Source of the DNA: RYN-230 sp036497945
GTDB lineage: Bacteria > Actinomycetota > Actinomycetes > Streptosporangiales > Streptosporangiaceae
NCBI GenBank assembly: GCA_036497945.1
Contig: DASXIN010000042.1
Location: 6,608 to 70,607 of the forward strand
Direction: 5' to 3'
Length of the DNA stretch: 64,000 nucleotides
Part shown: one piece after another, positions 25,528 through 34,388 of the stretch
Numbering within the stretch: position 1 is the first letter of the stretch
Layout of the letters: each line of letters begins with the position of its first letter
Made by a program: the position numbers and the translations under genes
Notes under the pieces: model-generated
Database searches by the model: none
What the model was told of the DNA's origin: nothing
Seen by the model: the letters and a program-made list of their open reading frames with translations, nothing else

Positions 25528-26085
25528 ATGGCGAACGAACCGGTCCGGCACCCGCCCGTGCCGCTGACCCCGGACGAAGAGCTGGCATGGCGGGCCCTCG
25601 CCCGCGCGGTGCTGGTCATCCCGCGGGTGCTGGACAGCGCGCTGCTCCAGGCCCAGGGCCTGAGCCTCACCGAATACTCGGTGCTGATGAACCTGTCCGA
25701 GCAGCCCGGCCGGTCCATGCGGATGAGCGAACTGGCCAACGCCGCCTCGATCTCCGTCAGCGGCCTGACCCGTGTCGTCGAGCGGCTGACCCGCCAGGGA
25801 CTTGTCGAGCGCGCCAGAGCCGACACCGACGGCCGCGGCCAGCTGGCCGTCCTGACCCCCGCGGGATTCGCCCGGCTGGAGCAGGCCTACCCGACCCTGC
25901 TGGCCGGCGTGCGCGAGCACGTCATGGACCACCTGGCAGACCTCGACCTCGCCGCCTTCACCCACGCCATGTCAGGTATCGCCGCACCCGGGATGGGCCC
26001 GCCAGTGCGGCGCGCCCCCAGCCTCGCCAGCCCGGGAAACGGCCGCCAGCGTGAGAAAACGACCGGGCCGCAGGGTGCCCGGTGA
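25528..26085 (+). CDS. MarR family transcriptional regulator
   Basis: This 185-residue protein starts at ATG 25528. It has the MarR winged-helix pattern: LSLTEYSVLMNLSEQP, then MRMSELANAASISVSGLTRV as recognition region, RLTRQGLVERARADTDGRG as wing, and a C-terminal dimerisation helix. A ~35-residue Pro/Arg-rich tail follows. It is transcribed away from the SDR/SnoaL group, and a dyad lies between them, so it probably represses both directions until a small phenolic or lipophilic ligand binds. An in-frame start at 25489 would overlap the dyad and is less likely. Confidence 0.88.
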   Translation: MANEPVRHPPVPLTPDEELAWRALARAVLVIPRVLDSALLQAQGLSLTEYSVLMNLSEQPGRSMRMSELANAASISVSGLTRVVERLTRQGLVERARADTDGRGQLAVLTPAGFARLEQAYPTLLAGVREHVMDHLADLDLAAFTHAMSGIAAPGMGPPVRRAPSLASPGNGRQREKTTGPQGAR

Positions 26086-26226
26086 ACCGGCCGGCCCCGC
26101 TCGTCCGCTGAGATGCTGCGGATCATGGGACAGCCTCGAGATCGTAGGCCAGAGCGAGGACGCGTGCTCCCTGCGTGAACGACCGGCCGCGCCTCTCATG
26201 CAGATCGTTCGGATCCAGCCACCAAG

Positions 26227-26490
26227 CTGACGGAGCGCGGGGAGCTACAGCGGGACTGGATAGTCTTCTCTGCCGAGTGTGGTCGCAGGGCCGAAGAGGC
26301 TCTTACCAAAGCCGCCGAGGTGCTAGCCGACCACGCCCCTGGCCAACGACCAGACGACGAACTAGCGCGGGCCTGGGCAGCAATGGGGCAAGGATGGGCG
26401 AGCCTGGCGCACGCCGAAGCGGCCCGCAGCATGGCAGTTGCCGCTTTTGCGGTCGATCAGATGGGGATGAATACCTACCCTGGCACATAG
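26227..26490 (+). pseudogene. Probable 5'-truncated small gene
   Basis: A frame ending at TAG 26488-26490 has normal coding bias and reads RDWIVFSAECGRRAEEALTK, LADHAPGQRPDDELARAW, then EAARSMAVAAFAVDQMG. It is open back to a stop at 26176 but contains no ATG or GTG start with an RBS at its head. I read it as the 3' part of a small helical protein gene that lost its beginning. The family is not recognised. Confidence 0.4.
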
Positions 26491-26633
26491 GTGTTGCTGC
26501 CTGCCGGAAAGCCGCGTGGCCCAGGCGCGGGACAAAATAGCACTATGAATTAAATGGAAACAGGTCGAGAGGTGGCTATTTTATAATCTGTCCGGTCGAC
26601 CCTTGCTCCCATCGCACCCGATTGGCGCAGACA

Positions 26634-26669
26634 GCGGGGGCCGGGAACCATCAGGTTCCCGGCCCCCGC
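26634..26669 (-). terminator. Strong hairpin terminator of the TIGR03118 gene
   Basis: A perfect 16-bp stem (GCGGGGGCCGGGAACC paired with its complement) closes a 4-base loop ATCA. It lies 43 bases beyond the stop of the minus-strand gene at 26712. No clear U-tract follows, which is common in actinomycetes. Confidence 0.8.
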
Positions 26670-26711
26670 TTGCCACCGGTATGGGTGATAAGGCTGGGCG
26701 CGTGCGCCGTA

Positions 26712-27848
26712 TTAGGGGCGCAGGACGCCGAGCAGGCCGTTCTGCTCGTGGTTGAGGCCCGCGGTGAACCACAGCGCGTCGGTGCCGGCGTTGGCCGCCG
26801 TGCCGGGCAGCAGGCCCCACAGGCCTGGCTCAGCGAACGGCTTGCCCGTGGAGATGTCCCGGACCAGGCCGGTGACCCGGTGCGCGAAGTGATGGCCTTG
26901 CTTGGCCAGAATGTTGATCCGGCCGTCACCGAAGTTACCGACCAGCAGCGAGCCGGCCGCGTGACCCCAGCTGGCCGGCGCGATCGCCAGGCCCCACGGC
27001 GCATTGAGCGCGCCGCCGGAGGTGATACGAGAGATCAGGTGGCCCTCGGGGCTGAACTCGTCCACCACGCCCAGGCCCGGGCCGACCGCCTGCCGGTGTG
27101 TGACTGGATCGGCCTTGTCGTAGGCCACGAAGATTTCGCCGTTCAGGGCCTGCGTGTTGAAGGGCAGGTACCCACGGGGCAGCCGCGGATCCCTGAACTG
27201 CCAGCGCGCCGTCTTGACCTGGTGGAACGCGGAGTTGAAGACATCGACCCGGCCCTGGGCGAAGTTGGCCGCGAATAGCCGGTCGCCGTGCCTGGTGGAG
27301 ACTATCGCGAGCCCGGTGTACCCAGCCCCGGCGACGGTGGCCTTGTCCTCGGTGTTACCGATGAGCGGGTCGACCATGGGGCTCCAGGCCTCGATGTGGC
27401 CGTCGAGCGTGGCGAAGATGAACATGGCCGGAGCGCTGACGGTCCCGTTACTTAGGACGAATCCGGTGCCGGTGTTGTTTACCTGGCCGGTGGGGCCCGC
27501 GACCGAGCCCGCCATGGTTACCCGCACCGTCGGGACCTTGGTCACGGTGGCCGAGCCGGGAGGGAGCGTGTAGAGCGTGGAGCTGTTGGTGCCTTGGTTG
27601 GACACCCATAGGGGAGAGGTCGGGGCGTGCGAGATGCCCCAGGGGTTTTTCAGGTCTGGGTCGGTGAGAGGGGCCATGCCGGGTATATCGGAGGCCAGGT
27701 TCACCTGATTCAGTTTAAGATCGTGGTGCGGCGCCTGATGGTGGCCGGAGCTCGCGAAAGCCGCTGCGGGCGCGCCGGCCAGAGCCAGTCCGCTGCCGGC
27801 CGCGATCAGCAGCGCCGCAAAGCGAGGCGAAGAACGTCGTGGCAACAT
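26712..27848 (-). CDS. Secreted TIGR03118 family protein (beta-propeller-like)
   Basis: The 378-residue product starts with an RR-containing signal peptide: LPRRSSPRFAALLIAAGSGL followed by an Ala-rich region and a probable cleavage site near AFASS (~residue 33). The mature part has the TIGR03118 signature NPWGISHAPTSPLWVSNQGT, HIEAWSPM, GRVDVFNSAF and ALNAPWGLAIAP, repeats expected of a YncE/NHL-like propeller. I prefer ATG 27848 over GTG 27851 because AGGGGA is then well spaced. The gene stands alone, with its own terminator. The family function is unknown; it is probably extracellular. Confidence 0.85.
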   Translation of the reverse strand: MLPRRSSPRFAALLIAAGSGLALAGAPAAAFASSGHHQAPHHDLKLNQVNLASDIPGMAPLTDPDLKNPWGISHAPTSPLWVSNQGTNSSTLYTLPPGSATVTKVPTVRVTMAGSVAGPTGQVNNTGTGFVLSNGTVSAPAMFIFATLDGHIEAWSPMVDPLIGNTEDKATVAGAGYTGLAIVSTRHGDRLFAANFAQGRVDVFNSAFHQVKTARWQFRDPRLPRGYLPFNTQALNGEIFVAYDKADPVTHRQAVGPGLGVVDEFSPEGHLISRITSGGALNAPWGLAIAPASWGHAAGSLLVGNFGDGRINILAKQGHHFAHRVTGLVRDISTGKPFAEPGLWGLLPGTAANAGTDALWFTAGLNHEQNGLLGVLRP

Positions 27849-28243
27849 CACACATCCCCTCTAGAGCTGAGTGGTTTCCCGCCAGCTAATACGAGCGATG
27901 TGTCGATACGGATTGGCCGGAATCTCACGATTCGCCCGTACCCAAATTTCAAGTCTGCCGGGAGAGCCCCCTGACTTCCGTTCCAGAATGCTCGTACGGC
28001 AGCCGGATTTCAAGGTTTGACTGGGGCGAATGGGGACAAAGTGGGCGACTCTGGCGCGTTTGTGGTACCAGCGGGTGTGGACCTGGTGCCGATTTATCTG
28101 GAGATCACCGATCGCCCACGACGTGCGTGACTGACGAGGAGTGGGTGACTAGCTGGGTGACAATCGCACCAGTTGCGCACACCCGGAAGTTCGGCTGCGG
28201 TGGCTGGCTGTCGAGCGTCGCTGGCGCCGGGCGGGCGCGGTAG
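27849..28243. other. Intergenic region, no gene seen
   Basis: About 395 bases hold the promoter side of the secreted TIGR03118 gene (AT-richer stretch 27890-27960) and the 3' flank of the Lrp gene. I see no gene with an RBS, no RNA gene and no convincing hairpin here. Confidence 0.5.
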
Positions 28244-28753
28244 TCAGCGTTGGCGGCGCGGGCGGGCGCGGCGCGGGCTGCGGGCTGCGGCTAGCTGGAA
28301 TGGCAGTGGCCGGTCATCGACGATACGTTTCATCACGATGGTGGAGGTCAGCCGCTGCACACCGGGCAAGGTGGCGAGCGCTTCGTCACGCAGCGCAGCG
28401 TAGCTGGGGAGGTCGGCCGCGACGATGCGCAGCAGGTAATCGGGATCGCCGAACAGCCGCTCCGCGTGCCGGACCTCGGGGACGGCGGCGAGCGCCGCCT
28501 CGAACTCGGTGATGGTGGCGGCGTCCTCGCGGCCCATCGTGACGCTGACGAGGACCTCGAACCCGAGGCCGACCGCGGCCGGGTCGACCACGGCCCGGTA
28601 TCCCCTGATCACTCCCGTTCGCTCCAGCTCGCGCAGCCGCCGGTGGCACGGCGCCGCGCTGAGCCGGACCCGCTCGGCGAGCTCGGTGACGGTCAGCCTG
28701 CCTTCGGTTTGAAGCTCAGCAAGAATATGCCTGTCGATTCCATCCACGAGCAT
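28244..28753 (-). CDS. Lrp/AsnC family transcriptional regulator
   Basis: The 169-residue protein begins MLVDGIDRHILAELQTEGR, the classic Lrp/AsnC N-terminus. A helix-turn-helix follows (TVTELAERVRLSAAPCHRRL, then RELERTGVIRGYRAVVD), then the RAM ligand-binding domain (VLVSVTMGREDAATI, LFGDPDYLLRIV, LPGVQRLTSTIVMKR). The C-terminus is extended by a basic tail. ATG 28753 is chosen by homology to this N-terminus. It is divergent from a PQ-loop membrane protein with 117 bases between starts. Lrp paralogues often control an adjacent amino-acid or metabolite transporter, so that gene is the likely target. Confidence 0.92.
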   Translation of the reverse strand: MLVDGIDRHILAELQTEGRLTVTELAERVRLSAAPCHRRLRELERTGVIRGYRAVVDPAAVGLGFEVLVSVTMGREDAATITEFEAALAAVPEVRHAERLFGDPDYLLRIVAADLPSYAALRDEALATLPGVQRLTSTIVMKRIVDDRPLPFQLAAARSPRRARPRRQR

Positions 28754-28870
28754 GATTCTTGCACTCCAAGCTACTAATGGGCACAAGCTAGCAAGAAAGC
28801 GCGGCCGGAACTGGCGTATATTCGCCGACCGGACGGCCGCAGCCCGGTGGCCGGGGAAGGCGATCCACGG

Positions 28871-29476
28871 GTGGGCAGGGTGCTGGACTGGCTGCCAGTC
28901 GCGGCGGCGGTGTTCGCTGTGCCGCAGTTCCTGCCGCAACTCGCCCGGGTACGGCGCACCGGCGACGCGGCCGGGGTGTCGTGGGCGTGGGCGGCCCTGA
29001 CGAGCGTGAGCAACGGCGGATGGATCGCCTACTTCGCGCTCTCCAGGTTCTGGACAGCGCTCGTGCCGGCGGCATCCGCGACCGTCCTGGCAGGCACGCT
29101 CGCCGTCCTGCTCAGCCGCCGCGGCGGCGTCCCGCGCCGGTCCGCTACGGTCACCGCCGGCTGGACCGCCTTGCTCACCCTCGCCGGGGCGGTCGGCGGC
29201 CGCGCCTGGCTTGGCACCACGCTGGCCGCCTCGTTTGTGCTCCAGGTGGCGCCGTCGGTCTGGACCGCCTACCGCACCAACCGGCCAACCGGGATCTCGT
29301 CCGGGACCTGGCTGCTCATCCTCGCCGAACTCCTCTGCTGGGGTATTTACGGCATGCACAAGTCCGACCCGCGGCTCGCCTTCCTCGGCTGGACCGGTGT
29401 CACCGCCAGCGTGCTCATGCTCGCCCGCGCCCGGCACGCCGCGACAGCCCGCACCCCACCGTGCCAGCGGCCCTAA
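28871..29476 (+). CDS. PQ-loop / SemiSWEET-like membrane protein
   Basis: About 201 residues with six to seven hydrophobic segments and two PQ-loop-like motifs: VFAVPQFLPQLARVRRTGDA near the N-terminus and VLQVAPSVWTAYRTNRPTGI in the second half, each followed by G(I/V)S. This is the MtN3/SWEET/PQ-loop arrangement of two three-helix repeats. GTG 28871 is preferred because GGGGAAGG lies 12 bases upstream; an in-frame GTG at 28847 is possible. The product probably moves a sugar or small metabolite across the inner membrane. The divergent Lrp regulator suggests an amino-acid-related substrate, by inference. Confidence 0.7.
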   Translation: MGRVLDWLPVAAAVFAVPQFLPQLARVRRTGDAAGVSWAWAALTSVSNGGWIAYFALSRFWTALVPAASATVLAGTLAVLLSRRGGVPRRSATVTAGWTALLTLAGAVGGRAWLGTTLAASFVLQVAPSVWTAYRTNRPTGISSGTWLLILAELLCWGIYGMHKSDPRLAFLGWTGVTASVLMLARARHAATARTPPCQRP

Positions 29477-29524
29477 GCCCCGCAGCAACGCCTCCGACCT
29501 GCCGCGAACAAGCCAGCGGGTGAG

Positions 29525-31072
29525 CTAGGCAAGATCACCGACTCGCCCGCACTCGCTTGTGCTGACTGATCGCGTCAGGGCCGTCACCGCGGCGATGAGG
29601 TCAGCTTCGGCCTGGGTGTTGCGGGCCCGGCGGGCCGCATTCCAGCGCCGCGCCGCATCGGCGCGGCGCCGGACTCGCCGCGCGTGCTGCTGAACCCGCG
29701 CCGGGTTCGCACTCCCCGGCGCCTGCCGGGCCGCCACGACCGAGGCAGGATCGGTCACCGCTTCGAGCAGGCCCGCGGTGACCGGGATCTCCTGCCCAGT
29801 GATCTCCCTGGCCGCAGAGATCACGATAGGTGCGGTCAATTCGCTGCCCCCGGCCGCCAGGGTGGCGGCCACGGCCCGGCCGACCAACCGGTACGCCGTC
29901 CGGTAGTCCAGCCGGAAGCGGTGCGCCAGTTCCTCGGCCAAGTCGGCCGCCGCGGTGAAGTGGCTGGCCGCCGCAGCCGCCAGCACGTCGGCGTGCACGC
30001 TCAGCCCGGTCACCACGGCCGACCCTAGCCGCACCAGCCGGCCGGCCAGATCGACTGCTCCGGCCACCTCCCCATACGCGTACAGCCAGTTGTCCGTCCG
30101 GGCGGACGGGGTCAGCCCGGTGGCGAGCAGCCCGGTCAGGCGGCCGACCAGCGTGCCCGCACCGCCGCGCAGCACCTGGAGGGCGTACGGGTTGCGCTTT
30201 TGTGGCATGAGCACACTGGCCCGGCACAGCGAGGCATCCAAAGTCACATAGCCAAACGCCGGGCTGGCGAAGATCTCCAGGTCCGAGGCGAGCTGGCTGA
30301 GGGTCGCGGCGGCCTGCGCGGCCGCGAGAACAGCGTCGGCCAGCACGTCGGCCGACCACATCGCGTCGCGGGTATGCGCGCCGGCGGCGCCGAACCCCAG
30401 GGACCGGGCCAGCCGGGCCCGGTCCAGCGGAATCCGGGTGCCGCCTGCCCCGCCGGCCCCGGCCGGGGAGACGTCCGTGCGTGTGTACGCCGCCTCGGTC
30501 CGGTCCAGGTGACGGACGGCCTGCTCGGCGAAGCCGCCGAGGTAGTGACCGAACGTGGACGGCTGAGCGGGCTGCAGGTAGGTGGTGTCGGCCCAGAGCG
30601 TGCCGGCCTGCCGGGCGGCCTGATCCGCGACCGCACTGGCAAATGCGGCGATGTCGGCGTGCAGGCTCAGCAGCCGGTCACGCAGGGCCAGCCGGAACGC
30701 GATGCGGCCTGCCTCGCGGCGGGTCCGGCCCAGGTGCAGCCACCCGGCCGCTGGGCCGAGCTGCCGCTCAAGCTCCCGCTCCCGGCTGTTGTACGCGTCG
30801 CCGTATACCGGGTCGTAGGGGAAGCCGTCGGCCGGCGTGTCCAGGAGCGTGAGCAGCACCGCGGCCACCGGCGCCACCTCGTCGCGGGTGAGCGCACCAC
30901 ACTCGACCAGTTCGGCGAGGTGGGCCAGGTCGGCCACCGTCAGGCCGCGATGCAGCAACGGCGCGTCGCCGATCTCCAGCTGGTAGCCCGCCTCGACCAG
31001 CTCGGGCGCGGGCCCGCTGGTGACCCGCGCCGAGGTGCCGAGATATCCCTCCGGCGGGGTCACGCCGTTCAT
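29525..31072 (-). CDS. Argininosuccinate-lyase-like aspartase/fumarase superfamily enzyme, CoM operon
   Basis: This 515-residue enzyme has the superfamily signature ASVLMPQKRNPYALQVLRGG near residue 300 (the flexible SS loop), the N-terminal AYNSRERELERQLG region and TYLQPAQPSTFGHYLGGFAE with the HTxxQxA-like segment. ATG 31072 overlaps the stop of the PLP-enzyme gene (ATGA). It ends the operon comA-unknown-lyase-PLP-lyase. Bacterial CoM biosynthesis in Xanthobacter autotrophicus Py2 uses two members of this superfamily, one of which removes phosphate from phosphosulfolactate to give sulfoacrylate. Which of the two lyases here does this cannot be told from sequence alone. True argininosuccinate lyase is unlikely in this context. 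Confidence 0.82.
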   Translation of the reverse strand: MNGVTPPEGYLGTSARVTSGPAPELVEAGYQLEIGDAPLLHRGLTVADLAHLAELVECGALTRDEVAPVAAVLLTLLDTPADGFPYDPVYGDAYNSRERELERQLGPAAGWLHLGRTRREAGRIAFRLALRDRLLSLHADIAAFASAVADQAARQAGTLWADTTYLQPAQPSTFGHYLGGFAEQAVRHLDRTEAAYTRTDVSPAGAGGAGGTRIPLDRARLARSLGFGAAGAHTRDAMWSADVLADAVLAAAQAAATLSQLASDLEIFASPAFGYVTLDASLCRASVLMPQKRNPYALQVLRGGAGTLVGRLTGLLATGLTPSARTDNWLYAYGEVAGAVDLAGRLVRLGSAVVTGLSVHADVLAAAAASHFTAAADLAEELAHRFRLDYRTAYRLVGRAVAATLAAGGSELTAPIVISAAREITGQEIPVTAGLLEAVTDPASVVAARQAPGSANPARVQQHARRVRRRADAARRWNAARRARNTQAEADLIAAVTALTRSVSTSECGRVGDLA

Positions 31073-32085
31073 ATCTCCCCGCCCCCGTCCAGCGCCGTCT
31101 CGGCGAACAACGTGGGCGCGCCCCCGCTGACCAGGAACACCTGCGGGCCATACAGGCGGCCGGCGCGCGCTTCGGCGGTCAGGGCGGCCATCGCCTTGGC
31201 GCCGAACACCGGATCCAGGAACACGCCCTCGGTCACCGCGACGAGCCGGGCCGCGGCCTGCCCGGCGGCCGACGGGACGCCGTAACCAGGGCCGATCCAG
31301 CCTTCTCGGACGTCCGGGCCGGGGATGGCCGTGTCCCGGCCGGCCAGCGCGGCAGCCGCGGCGGCCAGGTCGCCGACCCGGCGGCGGCATTCGGCCGCCG
31401 GCCGGCTCACGGTCACGCCCACCACCTTGTACGCCGCCCCGGTCAGAGCCATTCCGGCCAGCAGCCCGGCCTGGGTCCCGCCGGACCCGGTGGCCAGCCA
31501 CAACCCGGCCGGCGGCTGATCCAGCCCGGCCAGCTGGGCGATCAGTTCCTGGCTGGCCCGCAGGTAACCGAGCGCGCCCAGCGGCGTCGCACCGCCCCGG
31601 GGCACCGGGTAGGGGCGGCGGCCCGCGGAGCGCATTTCCGCGGTGACCGCCTCGATGCCCGCGTCCACCGACGACCGCTCGGCCGACCCGGTGAACCGCA
31701 CGTCGGTGCCCAGCCAGCGATGCAGCCGCAGGTTGCCCTCGGCCCGGTCGGGGGCGGTGCCATAGCAGACGATGTGCGGCTCGATCCCGTAGCGCAGGCA
31801 GGCCAGCGCGGCCAGCATGGTCCAGTTCGACTGCGGGCCAGCCCCGGTGACCAGGCTGTCGCAACCCTGCGTGAGCGCGTCGGCGACCAGGTATTCGAGC
31901 CCGCGGAGCTTGTTCCCGCCCAGGCCGGCGCCGGTCAGGTCATCTCGCTTGAAATACAGCTCAACGCCGAGCTCGTGGGACAGCCGCGGGGCCCGGTGCA
32001 AGGGAGTCGGGGCGATGACGAGGTCCACCCGGGCCGGGCCGGATTCATGCTGGCTGCCCGGTCGTTGCGGGCCGGTGACGGTCAC
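31069..32085 (-). CDS. PLP-dependent enzyme of the ACC deaminase / D-cysteine desulfhydrase type, CoM operon
   Basis: 338 residues from GTG 32085, whose GTGA overlaps the stop of the upstream lyase. The fold-type II PLP lysine lies in LGGNKLRGLEYLVADAL, preceded by ELYFKRDDLTG. A phosphate-binding loop TGSGGTQAGLLAG and the C-terminal FLVSGGAPTLFAE are present. Family members deaminate ACC or D-cysteine. In the bacterial CoM pathway of Py2 a member of this family (XcbE1) acts in the late steps on a sulfonated C3/C2 intermediate. Operon membership with comA supports that role here over amino-acid breakdown. An in-frame ATG at 32136 lies far inside the previous gene and is rejected. Confidence 0.83.
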   Translation of the reverse strand: MTVTGPQRPGSQHESGPARVDLVIAPTPLHRAPRLSHELGVELYFKRDDLTGAGLGGNKLRGLEYLVADALTQGCDSLVTGAGPQSNWTMLAALACLRYGIEPHIVCYGTAPDRAEGNLRLHRWLGTDVRFTGSAERSSVDAGIEAVTAEMRSAGRRPYPVPRGGATPLGALGYLRASQELIAQLAGLDQPPAGLWLATGSGGTQAGLLAGMALTGAAYKVVGVTVSRPAAECRRRVGDLAAAAAALAGRDTAIPGPDVREGWIGPGYGVPSAAGQAAARLVAVTEGVFLDPVFGAKAMAALTAEARAGRLYGPQVFLVSGGAPTLFAETALDGGGEI

Positions 32086-33440
32086 CGGCCCACTCCGGCA
32101 CACGCCTGCCGGACCCGGTCGACGAACGCGGCGCACGAGCCGAGCGCGGACTGCACCCGTAGCGCGTCGTCCAGTTCGGCGTCAGGGACTGGATCAAGCC
32201 GGGGGTCGGCGCGCAGCGCGGTGCGGAAGTCCTGGCCGGCGTCCAGGCCGTGCATGGCCGCGCCGTAGACGCTGTCGTGCGCCGAGTGCTTGCCGACCCG
32301 GTCGGCCAGCGCGCGCATCACCGGTTCGGACAGCAGGTAGCCGCGGTGGGCCTCGATGTTGGCCAGCATCCGCTCGGGGTCGGCCTGCAGCCCGTCCAGC
32401 ATCTGGGCCGCCGACCTCACGCAGGTCGCGAAGGCCATCGAGACCTCCGGCACCACCAGCCACTCCGCCTTCCAGGCCCGACCGTCCCGCTCGTGCTCGC
32501 AGATCATCCCGTCCAGGCCGACGGCGGCCTGGGCCCGGATCACCCGGGCCAGCGTGACCAGGTGCTCGGAGATCTCTGGGTTGCGTTTGTGCGGCATGGT
32601 GATCGAGCCGACCGTGCCGGGGGTGAAGGACTCCCGCAGCTCGCCGATCTCCGGCCGCTGCAGCTGGTAGACCTCGTTGCCGATCTTCCCGGCCGTCGCG
32701 GACATCGCGGCCAACAGCCAGAGAAACTCCGCCACCCCGTCCCGGGCGGTGATCCAGGGAATGACCGGCACACCCAGCCCCAGCTGCCGGGCGAATCGGG
32801 TCAGCAGGCCGAGAGCCTGGTCGCCCCAGAACTCCATGGTGCCCAGCGCGCCGCCGAGCTGGACCACCTCCCAGCGGCACCGGCCCTGCCGCAGCCGCTG
32901 CAGGTGCCGGTTCAGTTCCGCGGCCCAGACCGCCGCCTTGAACCCGAACGTGATGGGCAGCCCGGGCTGCCCGTGGGTCCGCCCGCACATCGGCGTGTCC
33001 CGGTACTGCCCGGCCAGCGCGAGCGCGCGGTCCCGCATCCGGGTCACGTCCCGCTCGGCGATGTCCCCGACAGCCCGGGACACCAGGGCAAACCAGGTAT
33101 CCGACAGGTCCTGCACGGTCGCCCCGTAGTACACCCACTCCCGGGCCTGCTCCGGCAGCACCGCGCGCAGCGCCGTGATCAAGCCCAGGGTCGAGTGCCC
33201 GGTACGCCGGGTCTGCTCAGCCACCAGGTCCAGGTCCAGCAGCGAAACGTCCGCGTGGGCCCGGATCGCGGCCGCGGCACCGGCTGGGATCAGCCCGGCG
33301 TCGGCCTGGGCCTGGGCCAGCGCGGCCAGGATCTGCAGCCAGGCCTGGGTCCGCCCCTCGTCGGTGAACAGCGCCGAGGCCTCCGGCGTGGTCCACAGGT
33401 GGCCGAAGATCGCCGAATCGGCGGGGTGCGCGTTAGCCAT
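32082..33440 (-). CDS. Adenylosuccinate-lyase-like aspartase/fumarase superfamily enzyme, CoM operon
   Basis: The 452-residue product has the full superfamily set: REWVYYGATVQDLSDTW (C1 region), MCGRTHGQPGLPITFGFKAA (C2) and GTVGSITMPHKRNPEISEHL (C3, residues ~283-302), as in PurB and carboxymuconate cycloisomerase. It overlaps the upstream gene by 8 bases and the PLP gene by 4. Together with the second lyase at 29525 it gives the pair of aspartase/fumarase enzymes known from bacterial CoM synthesis. The expected chemistry is anti elimination or addition at a sulfonated C3 acid such as sulfoacrylate. Housekeeping PurB is unlikely in this operon. Confidence 0.85.
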   Translation of the reverse strand: MANAHPADSAIFGHLWTTPEASALFTDEGRTQAWLQILAALAQAQADAGLIPAGAAAAIRAHADVSLLDLDLVAEQTRRTGHSTLGLITALRAVLPEQAREWVYYGATVQDLSDTWFALVSRAVGDIAERDVTRMRDRALALAGQYRDTPMCGRTHGQPGLPITFGFKAAVWAAELNRHLQRLRQGRCRWEVVQLGGALGTMEFWGDQALGLLTRFARQLGLGVPVIPWITARDGVAEFLWLLAAMSATAGKIGNEVYQLQRPEIGELRESFTPGTVGSITMPHKRNPEISEHLVTLARVIRAQAAVGLDGMICEHERDGRAWKAEWLVVPEVSMAFATCVRSAAQMLDGLQADPERMLANIEAHRGYLLSEPVMRALADRVGKHSAHDSVYGAAMHGLDAGQDFRTALRADPRLDPVPDAELDDALRVQSALGSCAAFVDRVRQACAGVGR

Positions 33441-34377
33441 GCTCGGCCCGCTGCGGCCCGGCGGACACCTCGGTGGTGAGCGGCTGACTCACCGGCGGGA
33501 GGTCACACAGCGCGCGCAGCGCGGCCCGGACCTCGTCCAGGTTCGCCCCCCATGGCACCACGGCCGTGGCCCCGTCGACCTCGATACCCCGCTCCAGCAG
33601 GCAGCACTTGGTGAGCAGGAGTCCGTCAGCTGGCCCGTCGGCCCGGGACCGGGGGCACAGATCGGCCCGGCGGGGCTCCGTCCGGTAGAAGTGCTCGTGG
33701 AACTGCCGGGACCGCTCGCAGCCGATCAGCAGCCAGTCCGGCTGGTAGGGCGGGTGGGTGTCCAGGAAGCTGACCGCCCGGCCAGCCGGCGGGATCCCGC
33801 TGCCGCGGCAGGGCAGCAGGTAATGCGCGGCCCGGTTGCTCGCCATCAGGTCCTGCACGTCGACCGCATCCAGGACCAGCTGTACCGGGGGCAGATCCTC
33901 GTCGTAGCTGACCACCTGCTCGGCCATGGCCAGCAGTTTGGGCGGGTGGGGCGGCACCACCTCGGTGACCCGGACCTGGACCGGTGCGGGCCGCCAGATG
34001 AAGTTGACGTGCTCGAACTTGCCCTGGATCACGTAGCCGAGGATCCCGTCCCGCTGGTGCTGGCCGGCCACCTGGGCCAGCGCGGTGGCGTTGCCCACGT
34101 CGGCCGCGGGGTCAGTGATCCAGGCCGTGGTGTCCGGGCCGGACAGCACGCGCAGCTCGGCCACGGGGGAGAACAGCAGCCTGGGATCCGCCGGCCGGAC
34201 TGCGACCAGCGCGGTCTCGCCGTCGCGGCGGAGCACCAGGTAGGCGGTGCGCCGGTAGATCTCGCGGCTGCGCAGCAGGGCCTCGATCGCGGGCGGGGTG
34301 AGCGGGACGTCCACCTCCTGCACCGACAGCCCGCGGTAGGGCCGGGTGATGGTGTTCGGCACCGGGTCCGGGATCAT
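33433..34377 (-). CDS. Uncharacterised protein in the CoM operon (candidate pathway enzyme)
   Basis: The 314-residue protein has no domain I can name. ATG 34377 lies 11 bases after the comA stop, and its end overlaps the next gene by 8 bases, so it is a fixed operon member. Visible features are an N-terminal alpha/beta part (YRRTAYLVLRRDGETALVAV), HVNFIWRPAPVQVRVTEVVP, and in the C-terminal third several conserved-looking polar residues and Cys (YLLPCRGSGIPPAGR, IGCERSRQFHEHFYRTE, LLTKCCLLERG). The CxxxxR and CC motifs could bind a metal or take part in thiol transfer. The Py2 pathway has a fifth gene (XcbA1) beside ComA, two lyases and a PLP enzyme; this protein may fill that place. No membrane segments. 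Confidence 0.75.
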   Translation of the reverse strand: MIPDPVPNTITRPYRGLSVQEVDVPLTPPAIEALLRSREIYRRTAYLVLRRDGETALVAVRPADPRLLFSPVAELRVLSGPDTTAWITDPAADVGNATALAQVAGQHQRDGILGYVIQGKFEHVNFIWRPAPVQVRVTEVVPPHPPKLLAMAEQVVSYDEDLPPVQLVLDAVDVQDLMASNRAAHYLLPCRGSGIPPAGRAVSFLDTHPPYQPDWLLIGCERSRQFHEHFYRTEPRRADLCPRSRADGPADGLLLTKCCLLERGIEVDGATAVVPWGANLDEVRAALRALCDLPPVSQPLTTEVSAGPQRAEHG

Positions 34378-34388
34378 GCCCGCCGCCC

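Noticed and set aside
26175..26540. A 121-codon plus-strand frame
   Set aside because: Its translation is Arg/Ser/Gly-rich and out of frame with the better-supported remnant ending at 26490.
29525..33440. Housekeeping argininosuccinate lyase and adenylosuccinate lyase
   Set aside because: Both are translationally coupled to comA and a PLP enzyme, with no arginine or purine genes nearby.
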